This document shows, piece by piece, positions 6,952-10,210 of a stretch of 10,210 bases of DNA. The notes under the pieces were generated by a model that was given only the letters and a program-made list of their open reading frames with translations, did no database searches and was not told where the DNA came from. The DNA comes from Burkholderiales bacterium. Its GTDB lineage: Bacteria > Pseudomonadota > Gammaproteobacteria > Burkholderiales > SG8-39. Numbering within the stretch: position 1 is the first letter of the stretch; each line of letters opens with the position of its first letter. The stretch covers positions 1 through 10,210 of the forward strand of contig SXNB01000096.1 of the NCBI GenBank assembly GCA_005777205.1. The letters are read 5' to 3'. Made by a program: the position numbers and the translations under genes.

Positions 6952-7407
6952 ATGCACAAGATCCTGCTCATCCAGGGGCCCAACATGAGCTACCTGGGCA
7001 AGCGCCAGCCGGAGATCTACGGCAAGACCACCGCCGCCCAGCTGGACGCCATCGTGCGGGCGCACGCGATGAAGAACCAGTACGCCCTGGACATCTTCTA
7101 CACCCACAGCGAGCCCGCCGCCATCGAGCGGCTCTACGACTCGGTGGGCAAGATCGACGGCCTGGTGATGAACCCGGCGGGGTGGCTGTTCGGCGCCCAC
7201 CCCTTGCGCGACACCCTGCGCGCGGTGCCCTTCCCGTACATCGAGATCCACATGACCAACATCGAGACGCGCGGCTTTCACTCCATCCTCGCCGAGACCG
7301 CGGTGGGCATGGTGGCAGGGTTCGGGGTGAAATCGTACCTCCTCGGGCTGGAGGCGATGCTCGCGCACCTCTGCGCCCAGCCGAAGAAAAAGCGCGTCCG
7401 GCGATAG
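6952..7407 (+). CDS. AroQ-like protein (type II 3-dehydroquinate dehydratase family, divergent active site)
   Basis: A 151 aa flavodoxin-like protein of the type II dehydroquinase family, normally a dodecamer that dehydrates 3-dehydroquinate in the shikimate or quinate pathway. Conserved: QGPN (8-11), GKRQPEIYG with Arg18 and catalytic Tyr23, MNPAG with Asn74, LRD with Asp87, EIH with His100, and AVGMVAGFGVKSYLLGL. Unusual: the family's Asn-Pro-Ala-x-x-Thr-His-Thr-Ser loop is NPAGWLFGA, so the substrate-binding His is Phe80; the region with the second substrate Arg reads RGFHSIL (107-113) and is shortened; THSE replaces the usual Asn-His-Glu-Gly. AGAGGGGA at 6936-6943 is a strong ribosome-binding site 8 bases before the ATG. 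The last residues (PKKKRVRR) are a basic tail. It diverges from the GGT-family gene. Most pipelines would call it aroQ; I would hold back on the substrate. Confidence 0.85.
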   Translation: MHKILLIQGPNMSYLGKRQPEIYGKTTAAQLDAIVRAHAMKNQYALDIFYTHSEPAAIERLYDSVGKIDGLVMNPAGWLFGAHPLRDTLRAVPFPYIEIHMTNIETRGFHSILAETAVGMVAGFGVKSYLLGLEAMLAHLCAQPKKKRVRR

Positions 7408-7443
7408 CGCCGTGGCAGGCAGGGTGCCGGGGGTGGGTGGATG

Positions 7444-7457
7444 TAACCGATCGGTTA
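7444..7457. promoter_or_regulatory. Perfect 14 bp palindrome, TetR-type operator candidate
   Basis: TAACCGATCGGTTA is its own reverse complement over all 14 bases. ACCG/CGGT half-sites in short perfect palindromes are characteristic of operators for TetR-family repressors. It lies in the 74 bp gap between the convergent ends of the AroQ-like gene and the alcohol dehydrogenase gene, so no gene in view starts next to it. A five-base stem with a GATC loop followed by TCTTT could alternatively act as a weak terminator for the AroQ-like gene. The rest of the gap holds nothing I can identify. Confidence 0.4.
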
Positions 7458-7481
7458 TCTTTGACGCACTGCAGCCCCGCG

Positions 7482-8537
7482 TCAGAACGTCAGCACCACC
7501 CGCCCCAGCACCTTCCCGGCCTTCAATTCTTCCAGCACTGCGTTGACCTCGCTGCTCGAGCGGGTGGACACCGGCGTGGGCTTGAGCTTCTTCTTCTTCG
7601 CCAGCGCCACCACTTCCTTCAGTTCCTGCAGGTTGCCGACATAGGAGCCCACCAGGCCGATGGCGCGCTGCGCGAAGGGCGGCAGCGGATGGGTGATCTC
7701 GCCGCCAAAGAGGCCGCACAGCACGTAGCGCCCGCCCTTCCTGAGCGCGCCCAACCCGAGCGCCGCGGTGGCGGGCATGCCCACGAGGTCGATGGCGCCG
7801 GCGAGGCTGCCCATGGCGAGCGCCTGCAGCTTCTGGATCGCGTCCGGCGCGCGGTTGTCGAGGGTCAGCTTCGCGCCGAGCTTCCTCGCGGCGGCGAGCT
7901 TCGATTCGTCCACGTCGCAGGCGATGATGTTCTTCACCCCCTTGGCGCGCAGCACCGAGACGCACACCAGCCCGAGGCCGCCGCAGCCGATGACCGCCAC
8001 CCAGTCCTTCGGGCCCAGTTCGGGCAGCTTCGCGGCGGCGCTGTAGGTGGTGAGGCCGGAGCAGGCGAGCGTCGAGGCGAGGGCCTCGTCGACGCCGGTC
8101 GCGTCCACCAGGTACTTCGGGTGCGGCACCAGCACGTGGCTGGCGTAGGCGCCGCTGCGGTTGACGCCGAGGAAGCGCGAGCCGGAGACGCAATAATTGT
8201 CCTGCTCGGATTTGCATATTGCGCCCTTGCCGCAGCCGATCCAGGGATAGACGATGCGCTTCTGGCCGACCCTGGCGCCCTTCGCCTTTGGCCCGACGGC
8301 CTCGACCACGCCGAAGGGTTCATGGCCCAGGGTGAAGGGCGGGATGCAGCCGCGGTCCTTGACGTAGAAGCGCTTGCCGCCCCCGAGGTCGAAGTAGCCG
8401 TCCCAGATGTGCAGGTCGGAGTGGCACACGCCGGAGCGCGTGATGCGCACCAGCACCTCGGTGCCCTTGGGCTTCGGGGTCTCCTTCATGACCTTCTGCA
8501 GTGGCCTGCCGTGCTCGACGACGTCCCAGCTTTGCAT
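7482..8537 (-). CDS. Zinc-dependent alcohol dehydrogenase (MDR family, 6-hydroxyhexanoate dehydrogenase-like)
   Basis: Cytoplasmic NAD-dependent medium-chain alcohol dehydrogenase of 351 aa. Catalytic zinc ligands: Cys38 in GVCHSDL, His72-Glu73 in LGHEPFG and Cys159 in LACSGLTTYSA. The Rossmann fold has GCGGLG (184-189) and an acid at Asp208 (ACDVDESK), favouring NAD over NADP. The stretch CHSDLHIWDGYFDLGGGKR is characteristic of the ChnD/6-hydroxyhexanoate dehydrogenase-like subgroup. Odd point: the structural zinc lobe reads GCGKGAIC...C, so Cys102, Cys108 and Cys116 are present but the second cysteine position is Gly105. AAGGAG with 7 bases to the ATG is a strong ribosome-binding site. It lies downstream of metY and a short gene remnant on the same strand and may be co-transcribed. 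The true alcohol is unknown. Confidence 0.92.
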   Translation of the reverse strand: MQSWDVVEHGRPLQKVMKETPKPKGTEVLVRITRSGVCHSDLHIWDGYFDLGGGKRFYVKDRGCIPPFTLGHEPFGVVEAVGPKAKGARVGQKRIVYPWIGCGKGAICKSEQDNYCVSGSRFLGVNRSGAYASHVLVPHPKYLVDATGVDEALASTLACSGLTTYSAAAKLPELGPKDWVAVIGCGGLGLVCVSVLRAKGVKNIIACDVDESKLAAARKLGAKLTLDNRAPDAIQKLQALAMGSLAGAIDLVGMPATAALGLGALRKGGRYVLCGLFGGEITHPLPPFAQRAIGLVGSYVGNLQELKEVVALAKKKKLKPTPVSTRSSSEVNAVLEELKAGKVLGRVVLTF

Positions 8538-8555
8538 GTTCCCTCTCCTTTGAAA

Positions 8556-8706
8556 TCAGTCCGCGAGCACGGCGCGCTCGCTTGCCCAAGCGCAGCGCGG
8601 CCACTTTCTCGGCCATCTGCAGCACCTTGGCCTCCTCGTGCGACTCGATGGCGACGATGGGCATCTTAGCCACCAGCAGCTCTTCCGGTGCCTGGATGTC
8701 CTTCAC
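8556..8706 (-). pseudogene. Remnant of a gene coupled to metY, possibly N-terminus of an AAA-family (Ycf46-like) ATPase
   Basis: A GTG start at 8706 overlaps the metY stop as GTGA. It opens about 40 codons with strong G/C third positions and sensible protein: VKDIQAPEELLVAKMPIVAI, then ESHEEAKVLQMAEKVAALRL. The pattern P-(I/L)-(V/I)-x-IE-(S/T)-x-EE-x-x-VL resembles the start of Ycf46-like AAA ATPases as I remember them. After about 8585 this frame turns Arg-rich (KRARRARG) and runs into the alcohol dehydrogenase gene, so it is unlikely to be real there. In another frame, GCT-TGG-GCA continues as AWASERAVLAD and stops with TGA at 8558-8556, just before the dehydrogenase ribosome-binding site. 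A truncated or frameshifted gene, or one with an internal deletion, fits best; a genuine small protein is possible. The family assignment is tentative. Confidence 0.4.
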
Positions 8707-9992
8707 GCCTTGCTCGACGCTTCCAAGGCTTGGTCAATGTCCCACAGGATGTCGTCCAGGGTCTCGATCCCGACCGACATCCGGATCATGTCCGGCGTCA
8801 CGCCCGCCTTCAGCTGCTCCTCGGCGGTCATTTGCCGGTGGGTGGTGGAGGCCGGGTGGATGATGAGCGTCTTGGCGTCGCCGATGTTGGCGAGGTGGCT
8901 CATGAATTGTGCCGCCTCGATGAACTTTTCGCCTGCCTTCGCTCCGCCCTTCACGCCGAAGTTCAGGAGACCAGATGATCCCTTGGGCAGGTATTTCTTC
9001 GCCAGCGCGTGGTACTTGTTGTCCTCGAGGCCTGGATAGTTCACCCAGGCCACGCGCGGGTGCTTTTGCAGGAACAGTGCCACGCCCAGCGTATTGGCGC
9101 AGTGCCGGTCCATGCGAACAGGGAGCGATTCGATCCCCTGCAGGAGCAGCCAGGCGCTGAGCGGGGAAAGCGTCGCGCCGAAGGTGCGCATGATCTCCAT
9201 GCGCGCCTTCATGGTGTAGCCGAAGTCGCCGAAGGTCTCGTGAAAGATGACGCCGTGGTAGCCGGGCGAAGGGCTGGTGAACTCCGGGAACTTGCCGTTG
9301 CCCCAGTCGAACTTTCCGGATTCGACGACGATGCCGCCCATGGTGGTGCCGTGGCCGCCGATGTACTTGGTGGCCGAGTGCACCACGATGTCCGCGCCCC
9401 AGTCGAAGGGGCGGCAGAGGTATGGCGAAGGCACGGTGTTGTCCACCATCAGCGGGATGTTCGCCTCGTGCGCGATATTCGCCAGCGCCTCGATGTCCAC
9501 GATATTGATGAGCGGGTTGCCCAGAGTCTCGGCGTAGATGAGTTTTGTCTCCGGCCGGATGTGCTTCCTGAATGCCGCGGGGTCGTCCGGGTGCACGAAG
9601 GTGGTGTCGACCCCCAGCTTCTTCAGGTTCACCCCGAGCAGGGTGTGCGTGCCGCCATAGAGCGTGGAAGCGGAGAGGATATGGTCGCCCGCCTTGACCA
9701 GCGCCAGGATCGCGGTGGCCTCGGCCGCCTGCCCGGTGGCGCAGGCAAGCGCGGCGCGGCCGCCCTCGAGCGCGGCCACCCGCTCCTCCAGCACCGCCAC
9801 CGTCGGGTTGGAGATGCGCGAGTAAACGTTGCCGAAGGTCTGCAGGTTAAACAGGCTCGCGGCGTGCTCGGCGGAGTCGAATACGAACGAGGTGGTCTGG
9901 TAGATGGGCGCGGCGCGCGCTCCGGTGGCGGCGTCGGGAATCTGCCCCGCGTGCAGGGCGAGGGTTTCGAATCCGAAATTGCGGTCGGCCAT
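8703..9992 (-). CDS. metY: O-acetylhomoserine aminocarboxypropyltransferase / sulfhydrylase
   Basis: PLP enzyme that makes homocysteine from O-acetylhomoserine and sulfide (direct sulfhydrylation route to methionine). It has 429 aa, the length of MetY rather than the shorter MetB/MetZ (about 390). Family marks: ETLALHAGQ at the N-terminus, APIYQTTSFVF (28-38), NVYSRISNPT with the phosphate-binding Tyr57 and Arg59 of the Cys/Met PLP family, ACATGQAA, VDNTVPSPYLCRP with the PLP-ring aspartate, and HSATKYIGGHG with the Schiff-base lysine Lys209. The C-terminal HPASTTHRQ and IRMSVGIET are also typical. The start ATG at 9992 is preceded by AAGGA about 10 bases upstream. The stop overlaps the GTG of a gene remnant (GTGA). 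I see no SAM-riboswitch-like structure in the 73 bp upstream gap. Confidence 0.95.
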   Translation of the reverse strand: MADRNFGFETLALHAGQIPDAATGARAAPIYQTTSFVFDSAEHAASLFNLQTFGNVYSRISNPTVAVLEERVAALEGGRAALACATGQAAEATAILALVKAGDHILSASTLYGGTHTLLGVNLKKLGVDTTFVHPDDPAAFRKHIRPETKLIYAETLGNPLINIVDIEALANIAHEANIPLMVDNTVPSPYLCRPFDWGADIVVHSATKYIGGHGTTMGGIVVESGKFDWGNGKFPEFTSPSPGYHGVIFHETFGDFGYTMKARMEIMRTFGATLSPLSAWLLLQGIESLPVRMDRHCANTLGVALFLQKHPRVAWVNYPGLEDNKYHALAKKYLPKGSSGLLNFGVKGGAKAGEKFIEAAQFMSHLANIGDAKTLIIHPASTTHRQMTAEEQLKAGVTPDMIRMSVGIETLDDILWDIDQALEASSKA

Positions 9993-10065
9993 GGTTTCAG
10001 TTCCTTACCGCTGCTTGCCATTGCCCGGCACAGTAGGCCGCGGTGCGCTGCCGCGCCATGCGGCT

Positions 10066-10210
10066 TCAGCGCGCGTTGGCTTCGTCGCGGTCAAAGCGAA
10101 AGCCGCGCAGGCTGACCAGGCGCGCCCCCCAGTCGATGGGGCCCTTGCGGCGCGTCAGGCGCTGGAACTCGGACTCGGCCACCAGGCGCGCGACCACTTC
10201 GCCGCGGCGC
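10066..10210 (-). CDS. Unrecognised protein, last 47 codons only
   Basis: A minus-strand frame enters from the right edge and ends at TGA (10068-10066). It encodes 47 residues with high G/C third positions: RRGEVVARLVAESEFQRLTR, then RKGPIDWGARLVSLRGFRFD and RDEANAR. It is charged and lacks a membrane segment. I do not recognise the family. It ends 73 bp before the metY ATG on the same strand and may lie in the same transcript. A GCCGC-GCCAT-GCGGC inverted repeat (10050-10064) follows the stop but has no T-run. Confidence 0.65.
   Translation of the reverse strand, partial: RRGEVVARLVAESEFQRLTRRKGPIDWGARLVSLRGFRFDRDEANAR

Noticed and set aside
7381..7404. The basic tail PKKKRVRR of the AroQ-like protein resembles a viral nuclear localisation signal.
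   Set aside because: In a bacterial protein this is most simply a disordered basic tail; there is no secretion signal or effector context.
6889..8217. The GGT reading frame stays open upstream for about 440 more codons on the minus strand.
   Set aside because: This stretch is antisense to the AroQ-like gene and out of frame with the alcohol dehydrogenase gene. It is Arg/Ala/Gly-rich without family motifs, and the GGT family starts near the ATG at 6888. GC-rich DNA commonly leaves such frames open.
10050..10064. GCCGC-GCCAT-GCGGC inverted repeat after the stop of the partial gene, as a terminator.
   Set aside because: The stem is only 5 bp, there is no T-run on the minus strand, and such repeats are frequent by chance at this GC content.

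Overview
The window is high-GC bacterial DNA, tightly packed with ordinary protein-coding genes. Gene content (a LivK-type periplasmic binding protein, a COG4324-type lipoprotein peptidase, a GST, a cytoplasmic GGT-like enzyme, an AroQ-like protein and a MetY-type sulfhydrylase), the strong preference for G/C at third codon positions and the short intergenic gaps suggest a proteobacterium, most likely a betaproteobacterium (Burkholderiales-like). That placement is inference from gene families and composition, not from a marker gene. I see no rRNA, tRNA, CRISPR array, transposase or phage gene.

Layout, left to right. (1) Bases 1-603, minus strand: the N-terminal part of an FAD-linked oxidase of the GlcD / D-2-hydroxyglutarate dehydrogenase family, cut by the window edge. 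(2) Diverging from it after about 45 bp is a tight plus-strand operon (649-4645): a Leu/Ile/Val-type periplasmic binding protein without ABC partners in view, a 12-TM MFS permease, a small alpha/beta hydrolase and an outer-membrane lipoprotein predicted to be a zinc aminopeptidase. The last three genes overlap one another by 4 and 11 bp. (3) Converging on it with a 12 bp gap is a minus-strand pair (4658-6888): a GGT-family Ntn-hydrolase whose stop overlaps the start of a glutathione S-transferase by one base (TGATG). (4) Diverging from the GGT gene is an AroQ-like protein (6952-7407) that keeps the catalytic Arg/Tyr/His of type II dehydroquinases but has lost expected substrate-binding residues. 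(5) A 74 bp convergent gap holds a perfect 14 bp palindrome. (6) A minus-strand set follows (7482-10210): a zinc alcohol dehydrogenase, a short apparent gene remnant, the O-acetylhomoserine sulfhydrylase metY, and the last 47 codons of an unrecognised protein.

How the genes may work together: the plus-strand operon looks like uptake plus hydrolysis of an unknown substrate (binding protein, permease, hydrolase, envelope peptidase). The GGT-GST pair suggests gamma-glutamyl or glutathione-conjugate handling in the cytoplasm. metY is methionine/cysteine biosynthesis. No single new multi-gene system is obvious. The points most worth a second look are the altered AroQ-like active site, the broken gene translationally linked to metY, the orphan palindrome, and the orphan binding protein paired with an MFS permease.
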